From an uncultured Caryophanales bacterium (lineage in GTDB: Bacteria; Bacillota_I; Bacilli_A; RFN20; CAG-288), in NCBI GenBank assembly GCA_949287425.1, contig CASEGJ010000004.1, positions 248,001-312,000 on the forward strand: a DNA stretch of 64,000 nt, read 5' to 3'. Below the pieces are notes generated by a model. That model had not been told where the DNA came from and ran no database searches. It saw only the letters and a program-made list of their open reading frames with translations. A program made the translations under genes and the position numbers. Below, piece by piece: positions 42,809 to 51,612 of this stretch. The first letter of the stretch is position 1. Each line of letters starts with the position of its first letter.

Positions 42809-43924
42809 ATGTTAAGTTTGAATCAGAAAGAAAAAATTGAAAAGTTTATTAAATCCTATTTGGAAAGTTTTACTTTTTATAAAAAAGATCTCTGCTGGTG
42901 TTATGAAGATGGCGTTGTTTTAAATGGCGTCTATCATATGTACGAAGCAACTAAGGATTCATATTATTTAAACTATTTAATCAATCATTTTGAAAAATGT
43001 ATTTCAGAAGATGGCAAGATTAAAACTTACGATCCTGATGAAAGAAATATCGATAATGTTGAAGAAGCCTACACTTTGTTCAAATTAAATCAAATTCATC
43101 ATCAAGAAAAATACGACAAAGCTTTAGAAAGTATAAAATATCAACTTTCTATCATGCCTAGAACTGAATCTGGTTCTTTCTGGCATAAAAACGTCTATCC
43201 TTATCAAATTTGGTTAGATGGGTTATATATGGGTATGCCTATATATGCTTTGTTTGCTAATCAAAATGATAATCTCGAACAAAAAAGAGATATTTTAAAT
43301 CAATTTAAAAACGTCGATAAATACAATTACAATCCTGAAAACAATTCATATATGCATTGCTATGATGAAACTAAATCTATGCAATGGGCTGATAAGATAA
43401 CTGGTCAATCTCCTAACGTTTGGTTAAGATCTGTCGGTTGGTTAGGTATGGCTAGCTGTGATGTTTATGAAGTTTTTAAAGCTACTAGCTATCATTTACA
43501 AGCTTTGTATTTAAATAAATTTTTAAGAAAGGTTTTAGATAGTTTAAAACCTCATCAAGATCCTAAAACTAAGCTTTATTACGATTTAGTCTTACTTTCT
43601 AATCAACAGGGAAATTACATTGAAACTTCCGGCTCATTAATGGTAGCTTATTCTTATTTAAAAGGCGCTAGATTAAAGATGCTTGATAATAAGGATAACA
43701 AAGATGTCGAAGAAGGAATCAGCATGCTTTCTTCTATTATTGATAATTATATTGAAGGCGATAAATTAAATAACGTCTGTAAGGTTTCTGGTTTAGATAA
43801 TAAAAAGAGAAACGGTTCTGTCGAATATTATCTTTCTGAAGAAGTCTGCTCTAACGATGCTAAAGCTTGCGGACCATTAATGATGGCTTATAGCGAATAT
43901 TTAACATATGAAAAAACTAAATAG
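42809..43924 (+). CDS. Unsaturated rhamnogalacturonyl/glucuronyl hydrolase (GH105)
   Basis: 371 residues, no signal peptide. GH105 pattern: GVYHMYEATKDSYY, FWHKNVYPYQIWLDGLYMGMPIYA with the catalytic Asp, and VWLRSVGWLGMASCD; GNYIETSGSLMVAY follows. Removes the unsaturated uronate left at the non-reducing end by pectate or rhamnogalacturonan lyases, giving 5-keto-4-deoxyuronate. GAAAGG precedes the ATG. The stop TAG lies in operator site 3. Confidence 0.92.
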   Translation: MLSLNQKEKIEKFIKSYLESFTFYKKDLCWCYEDGVVLNGVYHMYEATKDSYYLNYLINHFEKCISEDGKIKTYDPDERNIDNVEEAYTLFKLNQIHHQEKYDKALESIKYQLSIMPRTESGSFWHKNVYPYQIWLDGLYMGMPIYALFANQNDNLEQKRDILNQFKNVDKYNYNPENNSYMHCYDETKSMQWADKITGQSPNVWLRSVGWLGMASCDVYEVFKATSYHLQALYLNKFLRKVLDSLKPHQDPKTKLYYDLVLLSNQQGNYIETSGSLMVAYSYLKGARLKMLDNKDNKDVEEGISMLSSIIDNYIEGDKLNNVCKVSGLDNKKRNGSVEYYLSEEVCSNDAKACGPLMMAYSEYLTYEKTK

Positions 43925-43951
43925 TTAGCTAACTAACTATTGTGTTATAAT
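43922..43951 (+). promoter_or_regulatory. uxaB promoter with palindromic operator (site 3 of 3)
   Basis: Palindrome TAGTTAGCTAACTA (43922-43935), then an extended -10, TGTTATAAT (43943-43951). The expected -35 position falls inside the palindrome, so a bound repressor would block RNA polymerase. Confidence 0.75.
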
Positions 43952-43975
43952 TAAATTATTGAAAGGATTATATTT

Positions 43976-45463
43976 ATGGAAAAACAATTGCCTATACTTA
44001 ATTCTAAAACTCACAAAAAGACTACTGCTCCAATTAGAGTTTTGCAATTTGGGGAAGGAAACTTCTTACGTTGCTTTATCGATTGGATGATTCAAAATTT
44101 AAATGATAGAACCTCATATAAAGGTCATGTCTGTGTCGTTCAACCTCTTGAAAACGGCAGAGTTAAACAACTTGCTGATCAAGATGGTTTATATACTGTT
44201 ATTTTACAAGGTATCAATGAAAAAGGTGAAGCTGTTAAGACTCACCAAGTCATCGATGTTTTAGATGATTTTGTTAATCCATATACTGAATATGAAAAGC
44301 TTTTAAAATACGGAGAATCTAAAGATTTACAAGTTATCATTTCTAATACTACTGAAGCTGGTATCGCTTTTGATGAAAACGATGTCGATTTAGATTTAGC
44401 TCATATTACCCCTAAATCTTATCCAGGTAAATTATATGCTTTACTTGAAAGAAGATTTAACGTCTTAGGCAAAGATGGTGAAATTGCTATTATGCCTTGT
44501 GAATTAATCGATGATAATGGCGATAAATTAAAAGAAGTCTTATTAAAATTAGCTACTTTAAGAAAAGCTAGCAAAGAATTTATCGATTATTTAAATACTT
44601 CTTGCCATTTCACTTCTTCTTTAGTCGATAGAATCGTTCCTGGTTTCCCTAAAGATGAATTTGAAGAACTCTGCAATCAATATGGATATATCGATAACAA
44701 TATGGTTAAAGGTGAATACTTCAATTTATTAGTTTATAGAAAAGAAGAATTCTGTCAAAAGGTCTTCCCGTTAGATAAGATCGGTGAACCAGTTAATTGC
44801 ATCTATGTCGATGATGTTCATCCTTATAAACAAAGAAAAGTTAGATGCTTAAATGGTACCCATTCTTCTATGGTTCCTGTCGCTTATTTAGCTAACTGCA
44901 ACGAAGTTAGAGAATCTTTAGAAAATAAAGTCGTCGGTGAATTTGTCAAAAACGAATTGTTTAATGAAATTCTTCCTACTGTTAAAGTTAAAGATGTCGA
45001 ACAGTTTGCTAACGATGTATTCAAGAGATTTTTAAATCCTTACGTCCATCATTTATTGATGTCTATCGCTTTAAATTCCATTCCTAAATTTAAAGAGAGA
45101 GATTTACCTATCATTTTAGATTACAAAGCTATTAAAGGTGAATATCCAAAACATTTGATGTTTGCTTTTAGCTCGTTAATTAGATTCTATCGCGGTTATA
45201 GAGTAGTTAATGGAACTAAACAAGAAATTAAGCTCGCTGATGATCCTAATATCTTAGCTTTCTTTAAAGAGATTTGGAATAAATATGAAGCTGATAAAGA
45301 TGTTGAAAGTTTAGTTCATTCAACTTTATCTAACACTAGTTTATGGGATAAAGATTTAAGTAAACTTACTGGCTTTGAAGCTATTATTACTAATAACTTA
45401 AAAGAAATCTTGGCTCATGAAGATAACTTTGTTGAATTAGTCGATAAAGTAAATAAAAATTAA
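43976..45463 (+). CDS. uxaB: Tagaturonate reductase (altronate oxidoreductase)
   Basis: 495 residues of the mannitol dehydrogenase/UxaB superfamily. Starts with the NAD-binding region VLQFGEGNFLRCFIDWMI; ISNTTEAGIAF, NGDKLKE, VDRIVPGFP and LNGTHSSMVP (RxLNGtHs catalytic region, Lys-containing KVRCLNGTH) are as in UxaB. Reduces tagaturonate to altronate with NADH. First gene of uxaBAC; GAAAGGAT precedes the ATG. Confidence 0.95.
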   Translation: MEKQLPILNSKTHKKTTAPIRVLQFGEGNFLRCFIDWMIQNLNDRTSYKGHVCVVQPLENGRVKQLADQDGLYTVILQGINEKGEAVKTHQVIDVLDDFVNPYTEYEKLLKYGESKDLQVIISNTTEAGIAFDENDVDLDLAHITPKSYPGKLYALLERRFNVLGKDGEIAIMPCELIDDNGDKLKEVLLKLATLRKASKEFIDYLNTSCHFTSSLVDRIVPGFPKDEFEELCNQYGYIDNNMVKGEYFNLLVYRKEEFCQKVFPLDKIGEPVNCIYVDDVHPYKQRKVRCLNGTHSSMVPVAYLANCNEVRESLENKVVGEFVKNELFNEILPTVKVKDVEQFANDVFKRFLNPYVHHLLMSIALNSIPKFKERDLPIILDYKAIKGEYPKHLMFAFSSLIRFYRGYRVVNGTKQEIKLADDPNILAFFKEIWNKYEADKDVESLVHSTLSNTSLWDKDLSKLTGFEAIITNNLKEILAHEDNFVELVDKVNKN

Positions 45464-45477
45464 TTAAAGGGAAATAT

Positions 45478-46947
45478 ATGAAAGATACAATTCTCATTGA
45501 TAAAAATGATGATGTATTAATCGCTTTACACGATCTTGTAAAAGGTCAGAAAGTCGATGAAGATATCGTCTTATTAGAAGATATTAAGCAGGCTCATAAA
45601 ATCGCTAGACACGATATGAAAAAAGGCCATAAAGTTATTAAATACGGCCATGTTATAGGTGAGCTTACTAGCGATGTTAAAAAGGGCATGTGGATTCATT
45701 CTCACAATTTAGTTACTACTTTAAATGAATCCCCTAGCTATACATATTCTAAACATACTTTCGAATTAGAAAAGCCATCTAAAAAGACTTTTAAAGGTTA
45801 TGTTAGAAAAGATGGCAGGGTTGGAATTAGAAATGATTTGTTTATAATTTCTACTGTAGGATGCGTTAATTCTATCGTTGCTGAAATTAAAAATGAATTT
45901 ATTAGAAAGCATCCTGAAATGTCTAATAGAGTTAAAATTGCTACTCATCCATATGGATGTAGTCAATTAGGTGATGATTTTTCTATTACTAGACACATCT
46001 TGCAAGGTCTAGCTTTAAATCCTAATGCTGGTGGTAGTTTGATTGTTGGCTTAGGATGTGAAAATAACCGCTTATCTGAATTTATGGATAGTTTACCTAG
46101 CCATGATGAATCTAGAATCCGCTCTTTCCAAGCTCAAGATGTTGAAGATGAAGTTAGTTATGGTGTTAAGTTACTTGAAGAACTTTATGACAATATGATT
46201 AACGATATTAGAGTTGAATGCGGTTTAGATAAACTCGTTTTAGGCTTAAAATGCGGTGGTTCTGATGGATTTTCTGGAATTACAGCTAATCCGTTATTAG
46301 GTAGAGTCTCTGAAATTATCGGTCAATCTGGAGGTAAGATCTTACTTACTGAAGTTCCTGAAATGTTTGGAGCTGAACAGATTTTAATGAACAGAGCTAA
46401 AGATGAAGCTTCTTATAAAAAGATTGTCGCTTTAATTGAAAACTTCAAAGCTTATTATAAAGCCAATCATCAGGTTTGTTATGAAAATCCTTCCCCAGGT
46501 AATAAAGATGGTGGAATTACTACTTTAGAAGAAAAATCTCTAGGTTGTATTCAAAAGGCTGGTAATTTAGAAGTTGAAGATACCTTAGATTACGCTGATA
46601 GAGTTAAAGTTAATGGTCTTAGTTTAGTTAATGGACCAGGTAATGATATCGTAGCTGGAACTAATGTTGCGGCAGCTGGAGCGACCTTACTTTGTTTTAC
46701 TACTGGTAGAGGAACTCCATATGGATCAATTATTCCAACTATCAAGATTGCGACTAATCATAGATTAGCCAAAAACAAAGCTAAGTGGATTGATTTTGAT
46801 GCGGAAGCTGTCTTTGATGAAGGTTTTGAAAAACCTACTCAAGATTTATTAGATTTGATTCTTGCTATCTGCTCAGGTCAAGCTACTAAAGCTGATGAAA
46901 ACGGCAATTCTCAAATTGCAATATTTAAACAAGGTGTGACATTATAG
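45478..46947 (+). CDS. uxaA: Altronate dehydratase
   Basis: 489 residues: N-terminal SAF domain (about 1-95) and the large UxaA domain beginning GYVRKDGRVGIRND. HPYGCSQLGDD, LGCENN, LKCGGSDGFSG and GNDIVAGTNVAAAGA are conserved. Converts altronate to 2-keto-3-deoxygluconate with an iron-dependent site. The bifunctional domains found as two genes in some species are one polypeptide here. 14 bp after uxaB, AAAGGG ribosome-binding site. Confidence 0.95.
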   Translation: MKDTILIDKNDDVLIALHDLVKGQKVDEDIVLLEDIKQAHKIARHDMKKGHKVIKYGHVIGELTSDVKKGMWIHSHNLVTTLNESPSYTYSKHTFELEKPSKKTFKGYVRKDGRVGIRNDLFIISTVGCVNSIVAEIKNEFIRKHPEMSNRVKIATHPYGCSQLGDDFSITRHILQGLALNPNAGGSLIVGLGCENNRLSEFMDSLPSHDESRIRSFQAQDVEDEVSYGVKLLEELYDNMINDIRVECGLDKLVLGLKCGGSDGFSGITANPLLGRVSEIIGQSGGKILLTEVPEMFGAEQILMNRAKDEASYKKIVALIENFKAYYKANHQVCYENPSPGNKDGGITTLEEKSLGCIQKAGNLEVEDTLDYADRVKVNGLSLVNGPGNDIVAGTNVAAAGATLLCFTTGRGTPYGSIIPTIKIATNHRLAKNKAKWIDFDAEAVFDEGFEKPTQDLLDLILAICSGQATKADENGNSQIAIFKQGVTL

Positions 46948-46960
46948 GAGGTAAATAAAT

Positions 46961-48379
46961 ATGTCAGAATTTTTAGGAAAAGATTTCTTGTTAGACACAG
47001 ATTTAAGTAAGAAACTTTATGAACACGCTAAGAAAATGCCTATTTTCGATTTCCACTGTCATTTAGTTCCTGAACAAATCTACAAAGATTATCAATTTAA
47101 AAACATTACTGAAGCTTGGTTAGGTGCTAACCATTATGGCGATCACTACAAGTGGAGATTAATGAGAGAATTTGGTGTTGATGAAAGTTATATTACTGGA
47201 GATAAACCAGATAGAGAAAGATACAATAAATTTGCTGAGGTTATGCCATATATGGTAGGTAATCCAATCTATGTTTGGACTCATCTTGAACTTAGAAAAT
47301 ACTTTGGAATTACTAAGACTTTATCTCCTGAAACTGCTGATGAAATTTGGGAAGAAACTTCTAGACAATTAAAAACATTGACTGCAAGAAAGATGATGGA
47401 AATTAACAATGTCGAAACAGTATTTACTACTGATGATCCAATTGATGACCTCCATTATCATGAATTGATGGCTAAAGATCCTAGCTTAAAAACTAAAGTT
47501 TGCCCAGCTTGGAGACCTGATAAAGCTATCAATGTTGAAAGAGATAGTTTCTTACCTTGGTTACATCAACTTGAAAAAGTTGTCAATAGACCTATTAAAA
47601 GCTTAAAAGATCTTTTAGACGCTTTAGATGAAAGATTAAAATTCTTTGTCGATCATGGTTGTGCCGCTAGTGATCACGCTTTAGATGTCGTTCACTATAA
47701 GAAAAACACCACTTATGAAGAAGCTAATCAAGTCTTCTTAAAAGGTTTAAAAGGCGATCCTATCACTTTAGAAGATCAAGATATCTATAAAGGTTACCTT
47801 TTAGCTCACTTAGGTAGACAATATCACAAATACAACATGGTTCAAGAATATCATATTGGAGCTTTGAGAAATAACTCTTCAAGAATGTTTAAAGTTCTTG
47901 GCCCTGATACTGGTTATGATGCTACTTACGATCAACCTGTCGCTGAAAAATTATCCGCTTTGTTAGATGATTTAGATTCAACTGATGAACTTCCTAAGAC
48001 AGTCTTATTCTCATTAAATAGCTCTGATTATCCTAGCTTAGTTTCCTTAATGAACTGCTTCCAAGGTAATATCAAAGGTAAACCATTTAAAGGTAAGATT
48101 CAATTAGGTACTTCTTGGTGGTTTGAAGATACTATTCCTGGTATGAGAAAACAACTTGAATTCTTAGCTAACGATGGTCTAATTAGCTGCTTTATTGGTA
48201 TGTTAACTGACTCTAGATCCTTCTTATCTTATCCTAGACACGATTTATTTAGAAGATTGGTTTGCCAATATTTAGCTAAACAAGTCGAAGAAGGTTTATA
48301 TCCTAACGATGAAGAATTACTTTGCAAGATTGTTGAAGATATTTCTTATAACAACGCAAACGAATACTTCAAAAGATAA
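46961..48379 (+). CDS. uxaC: Uronate (glucuronate/galacturonate) isomerase
   Basis: 472 residues. Metal ligands in FDFHCHL, long TIM-barrel sequence with TTDDPIDDL, FVDHGCAASDHALD, YHIGALRNNSSRMF, QLGTSWWF and MLTDSRSFLSYPRHD, all UxaC motifs. Isomerises galacturonate to tagaturonate, the entry step of the pathway. AGGAGG before ATG; last gene of uxaBAC, closed by a terminator. The codon use is rich in C-ending codons. Confidence 0.96.
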   Translation: MSEFLGKDFLLDTDLSKKLYEHAKKMPIFDFHCHLVPEQIYKDYQFKNITEAWLGANHYGDHYKWRLMREFGVDESYITGDKPDRERYNKFAEVMPYMVGNPIYVWTHLELRKYFGITKTLSPETADEIWEETSRQLKTLTARKMMEINNVETVFTTDDPIDDLHYHELMAKDPSLKTKVCPAWRPDKAINVERDSFLPWLHQLEKVVNRPIKSLKDLLDALDERLKFFVDHGCAASDHALDVVHYKKNTTYEEANQVFLKGLKGDPITLEDQDIYKGYLLAHLGRQYHKYNMVQEYHIGALRNNSSRMFKVLGPDTGYDATYDQPVAEKLSALLDDLDSTDELPKTVLFSLNSSDYPSLVSLMNCFQGNIKGKPFKGKIQLGTSWWFEDTIPGMRKQLEFLANDGLISCFIGMLTDSRSFLSYPRHDLFRRLVCQYLAKQVEEGLYPNDEELLCKIVEDISYNNANEYFKR

Positions 48380-48402
48380 ACAAATTTAGATCGTTAAATA
48401 AA

Positions 48403-48435
48403 AAATGCTTAGATTCAAATTTCTAGGCATTTTTT
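48403..48435 (+). terminator. Rho-independent terminator of uxaBAC
   Basis: AAATGCTTAGA/TCTAGGCATTT with one G-T pair and 8-nt loop, followed by T-run. Confidence 0.88.
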
Positions 48436-48509
48436 GATGGAAAAATAAGTTTGATGATTTGATGTTGAGAAATATCAATATCTAATAAGAAATAACAGGT
48501 AAGTTTATA

Positions 48510-49445
48510 TTACTTATCTTCTTTTTCAAATTTTTCTATACAATCTGAATATATTTTAGGGATAGAATCTAATTGTTTTGAAAAGAAAACGCGGTTATTT
48601 TGCTTAGGATATTCTAAAAATCGTGCGGTTAGATATCTAAAAGTATTTTCCCAATTTACAAAGCCTTCTTGATAGATATGTTGACCATATTGACAATCTA
48701 TAAAGGCGGATTTTCCAAAATCTCTCCACGGTCTAGCTAGATAGACTCTTTTTTGGAAAATATAATTGGAAAAAAAGTTGCATTTATAAAATAAGAAACC
48801 GAAAGGATCTTTTAAAGAATGGGCAGGGGCTGAAATATAACCGATATGATATGAACCATCTTCAATAGATTCAATTTGACAAGAATTAAAATAAGCTTGA
48901 CCAGCTCCAAAGATAAAATCAATCGTTCCGCAAATATAGCAATTTTTAAAATACGAGAAGAGATTTCCTTCTATATATCTTTCATCTTCAGGGATAAAAT
49001 CTAAATATCTTTTTACTAAATCATCTGGTAAAGGTCCGATAAATAGGCTATCTTGAGTTGAGATTATTTTGCAGTTGTAAAATTTGTTGTTATTCCCATA
49101 GATTCCTAGACTTACTTCTTGACCTTTGTTAAAGCAATCCCAAGCACTATTTTTAAAGGTAATATTTGTAAAAGTGTTGTTATTCCCAGTTAGAGTAAAA
49201 GTTGCAGTTCTCCAAGTGGTATTTTGTTTACCATCTTTATTGGTTTGACGAGAATATTTGTTAAAAGTGATTTTTACTTGATTTTCTCCGATGATATCAA
49301 AGTTTGAATAGGGAAATTTGATGTCATGAAAGACTTCAGATTCTTTAATTATGATTTTGTATCTAGAAACTGGGTCAGTTTCTCTAATTTTTTTGCAAGT
49401 TTCCAATAAATCTTCAACGTTATTTATAGTTACAATATTATCCAT
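48510..49445 (-). CDS. Cytoplasmic pectinesterase (CE8)
   Basis: 311 residues with no signal peptide. CE8 catalytic regions: STQDSLFIGPLP (Gln and Asp), GTIDFIFGAGQAYF (second Asp) and LARPWRDFG (Arg-Pro-Trp). Removes methyl esters from galacturonan. Lack of export signal implies that it works on imported oligosaccharides. Transcribed divergently from the isomerase-like gene with a 62-bp shared promoter region. Confidence 0.92.
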   Translation of the reverse strand: MDNIVTINNVEDLLETCKKIRETDPVSRYKIIIKESEVFHDIKFPYSNFDIIGENQVKITFNKYSRQTNKDGKQNTTWRTATFTLTGNNNTFTNITFKNSAWDCFNKGQEVSLGIYGNNNKFYNCKIISTQDSLFIGPLPDDLVKRYLDFIPEDERYIEGNLFSYFKNCYICGTIDFIFGAGQAYFNSCQIESIEDGSYHIGYISAPAHSLKDPFGFLFYKCNFFSNYIFQKRVYLARPWRDFGKSAFIDCQYGQHIYQEGFVNWENTFRYLTARFLEYPKQNNRVFFSKQLDSIPKIYSDCIEKFEKEDK

Positions 49446-49507
49446 CTTAACTTTTACCTTTCACCTTTATAATTTTATAATATTATTGAATAGAAAGGGT
49501 ATGAAAT

Positions 49508-50344
49508 ATGAAGTTTAAATTTGGTGTTAGAGGACACGATTTAGTTAGTAAAGGAAGTGTTGAAGAATTAGCTAGTAAATTATCTAAATATAATTTGCAT
49601 TATTTACAGTTAGTTTTTCCTAAAGCTTTTAAAGATTATTCATATGATTCTAACTATGTAAATCACGTCTATGATGTTTTAAATAAAGCTAATATTAAAA
49701 TCGCTATGTTAGGGGCGTATTTTAATCCTGTTCATTCAGATATTAATGTAGTAAATCAAGGTATTTCTAATTTTAAATCTAATTTAGATATTATGAAAAA
49801 AGTCAACGCTGATTTTGTAGGATCTGAAACTGGTTCATTTAACGATTCTCCTTGGATTTACGTTCCTAAAAACAGAACTGAAGAAGGTTATCAACAATCT
49901 AAAGGTGTTTTTAAAAATTTATTAGAATATGCGCGTAAAATCGATTCAAATATGATAGTTGAACCGGCTTTTGGCCATGTAATGTACGATGTTGATACTT
50001 TAAAAAGAATGGTGGATGAATTAGCTGATATAAAGCATCTATTTGTAACGATAGATTTATATAATTTGTTGGACCCTTCAAATTTTGATTCTAGAGATGA
50101 AATCTTTGAACACGCAATTAAGACATTTAAATCTAGAATTAAAGTGTTTCATTTAAAAGATGCGAAAATTATCGATAATAAGTTAGTTCAGCTTGCTCCT
50201 GGAGAAGGGGATTTCCACTATGATTTCATGCTTAAATTAATAAAGGAATATTCTCCTGAAGCTTATCTTATTTTTGAAGGCGTAAAAGAAGACAAGATTG
50301 AAAATAGCTATAATTATTTGCTAAATATTGCTGAAAAGCTATAA
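49508..50344 (+). CDS. Sugar phosphate isomerase/epimerase-like TIM-barrel protein
   Basis: 278 residues of the xylose isomerase-like/AP-endonuclease 2 superfamily. Metal-ligand positions are suggested by GSETG, IVEPAFGH, TIDLYNLLDP, VFHLKDAK and YLIFEGVKE. The reaction is unknown; members isomerise or epimerise sugars and their acids. Location between CE8 and the importer suggests a role in pectin sugar breakdown. GAAAGGG ribosome-binding site. Confidence 0.82.
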   Translation: MKFKFGVRGHDLVSKGSVEELASKLSKYNLHYLQLVFPKAFKDYSYDSNYVNHVYDVLNKANIKIAMLGAYFNPVHSDINVVNQGISNFKSNLDIMKKVNADFVGSETGSFNDSPWIYVPKNRTEEGYQQSKGVFKNLLEYARKIDSNMIVEPAFGHVMYDVDTLKRMVDELADIKHLFVTIDLYNLLDPSNFDSRDEIFEHAIKTFKSRIKVFHLKDAKIIDNKLVQLAPGEGDFHYDFMLKLIKEYSPEAYLIFEGVKEDKIENSYNYLLNIAEKL

Positions 50345-50372
50345 ACGTCATTAATATAGTTGATATTGATTT

Positions 50373-50398
50373 AAAAGTTAGCCTGGTGCTAGCTTTTT
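50373..50398 (+). terminator. Rho-independent terminator
   Basis: AAAAGTTAGC/GCTAGCTTTT with a 5-nt loop and T-run, 29 bp after the isomerase-like gene. Confidence 0.85.
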
Positions 50399-50627
50399 AA
50401 ATTTGGCTTAAAAGATTACATCTTTTAATAATGTAAAATAATAGCTTTAAAAACTAAAAGCCCTTTTAGTTTGAATATGTAAAATACCTGAGAAACTGCG
50501 CTTATTTCGTTATATATAAACTAAAAGCGTTTTTAGTAATTTTAAGTTAAATTTTTTTCAAAATGTAAATTGTTTCATAATTTCTCAATGAATTGATTAA
50601 AAGCTGAATAATATGGGTTTTATCATG

Positions 50628-50643
50628 TTGTAAGCGTTTACAA
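50628..50643. promoter_or_regulatory. Catabolite-responsive element (cre)
   Basis: TTGTAAGCGTTTACAA matches the CcpA consensus WTGNAANCGNWNNCAW at every fixed position and is a near-perfect palindrome. About 130 bp before the first importer gene. A LacI-family pectin regulator could use the same shape. Confidence 0.75.
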
Positions 50644-50775
50644 TATATATTTAGTTTTCAAATTATTAGTGCTGAGAGCCTAAAAATTTCGTTGCAAAAT
50701 GTAAGCCCTTTATGTAAAATTACTTTGTGCTAAATAGAGGCAGTTTTTACCTGTATAGCACTAGGAAGTGAGAAC

Positions 50776-51612
50776 GTGTCCAAGTCGACTTATAAAGCTA
50801 TAGACCTATTGATATTAAGTGGTATTTCTGGGGGAATTGAAGCGCTAATTTATTGGGCTTACAATTCGTTTGGTCACTACGATGGGTATATAGTTTCCTT
50901 CATCGTTGTCATTGGTATGATTGCGATGTTTAGGTGGAATTGGGCTGGCATTGTTGTTCCTATTATATCTGGTGGAGTTTCTGTTCTAATGATGAGGCTC
51001 AATCAAGATCTAAGCTTAGGAACCATGTTAGCTAATACGCTTGGATATCTACCTATGTTAATATGCTTACTTTGGTTTAAGTTTATTGACAAAAAGAAGA
51101 TGCTTAGTTCTTATGGAACTATGTATGGATATCTTCTAAGTGGGTACTTGCTAGTTGATATTGGTAGAACTTGCTTTGCTTCTATAGGCATAACAAGTCT
51201 TTCTCAAATTGCTGATGTTCTTTATTCTTATGTAGTTTGGGATCTATTAAATATCGTTATTGGATGTGTCGTATTCTTTGTTGCTTTAAAACAAAAGACC
51301 TTGGTATACGATATGAACACCTACCTTATTGAATTTAAGAAAGAAAATCCAACTTCGGTTATTAGAAATGAGATTGATGATTATCATAGTCTTGAATCTA
51401 TTGCTGAAGATAACGATGAAGTAAGTGATATCGCTCTTCTTGATGGGGGAATGTTAACTACTGAAGATCTTAAAAAGATGAATGAGACGTATATGAAGAT
51501 GACTAATACTCAATCTAAATATATAAAAGAACAGCAAGCTATCGATGACTATCATAAACAAAAAGATAGCAAAAAAGACAACACAAAAGAAAATGGAGGT
51601 CAAGCCAAATGA
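50776..51612 (+). CDS. Membrane protein 1 of the importer operon, unknown family
   Basis: 278 residues starting with GTG (GGAAGTGAG ahead). Six hydrophobic segments in residues about 8-190, then a cytoplasmic tail of about 80 residues rich in Asp, Glu, Lys and Gln. The N-terminal half vaguely resembles ECF S components but I cannot place it. Its TGA stop overlaps the first permease start (ATGA), so it is translationally coupled to the importer. Likely an accessory subunit or sensor. Confidence 0.7.
   Translation: MSKSTYKAIDLLILSGISGGIEALIYWAYNSFGHYDGYIVSFIVVIGMIAMFRWNWAGIVVPIISGGVSVLMMRLNQDLSLGTMLANTLGYLPMLICLLWFKFIDKKKMLSSYGTMYGYLLSGYLLVDIGRTCFASIGITSLSQIADVLYSYVVWDLLNIVIGCVVFFVALKQKTLVYDMNTYLIEFKKENPTSVIRNEIDDYHSLESIAEDNDEVSDIALLDGGMLTTEDLKKMNETYMKMTNTQSKYIKEQQAIDDYHKQKDSKKDNTKENGGQAK

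Larger units (their letters stand above)
50345..50775 (+). other. Long leader/promoter region of the importer operon
   Basis: No gene. After the terminator come three compact hairpins: TTAAAAGAT/ATCTTTTAA (about 50408-50428), AAACTAAAA/TTTTAGTTT with GCCC loop (50451-50472), and ACTAAAA/TTTTAGT with GCGT loop (50520-50537). A cre site lies at 50628-50643. GTGCTA/TAGCAC, about 35 nt apart, brackets the end of the leader before the GTG start. Confidence 0.55.
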
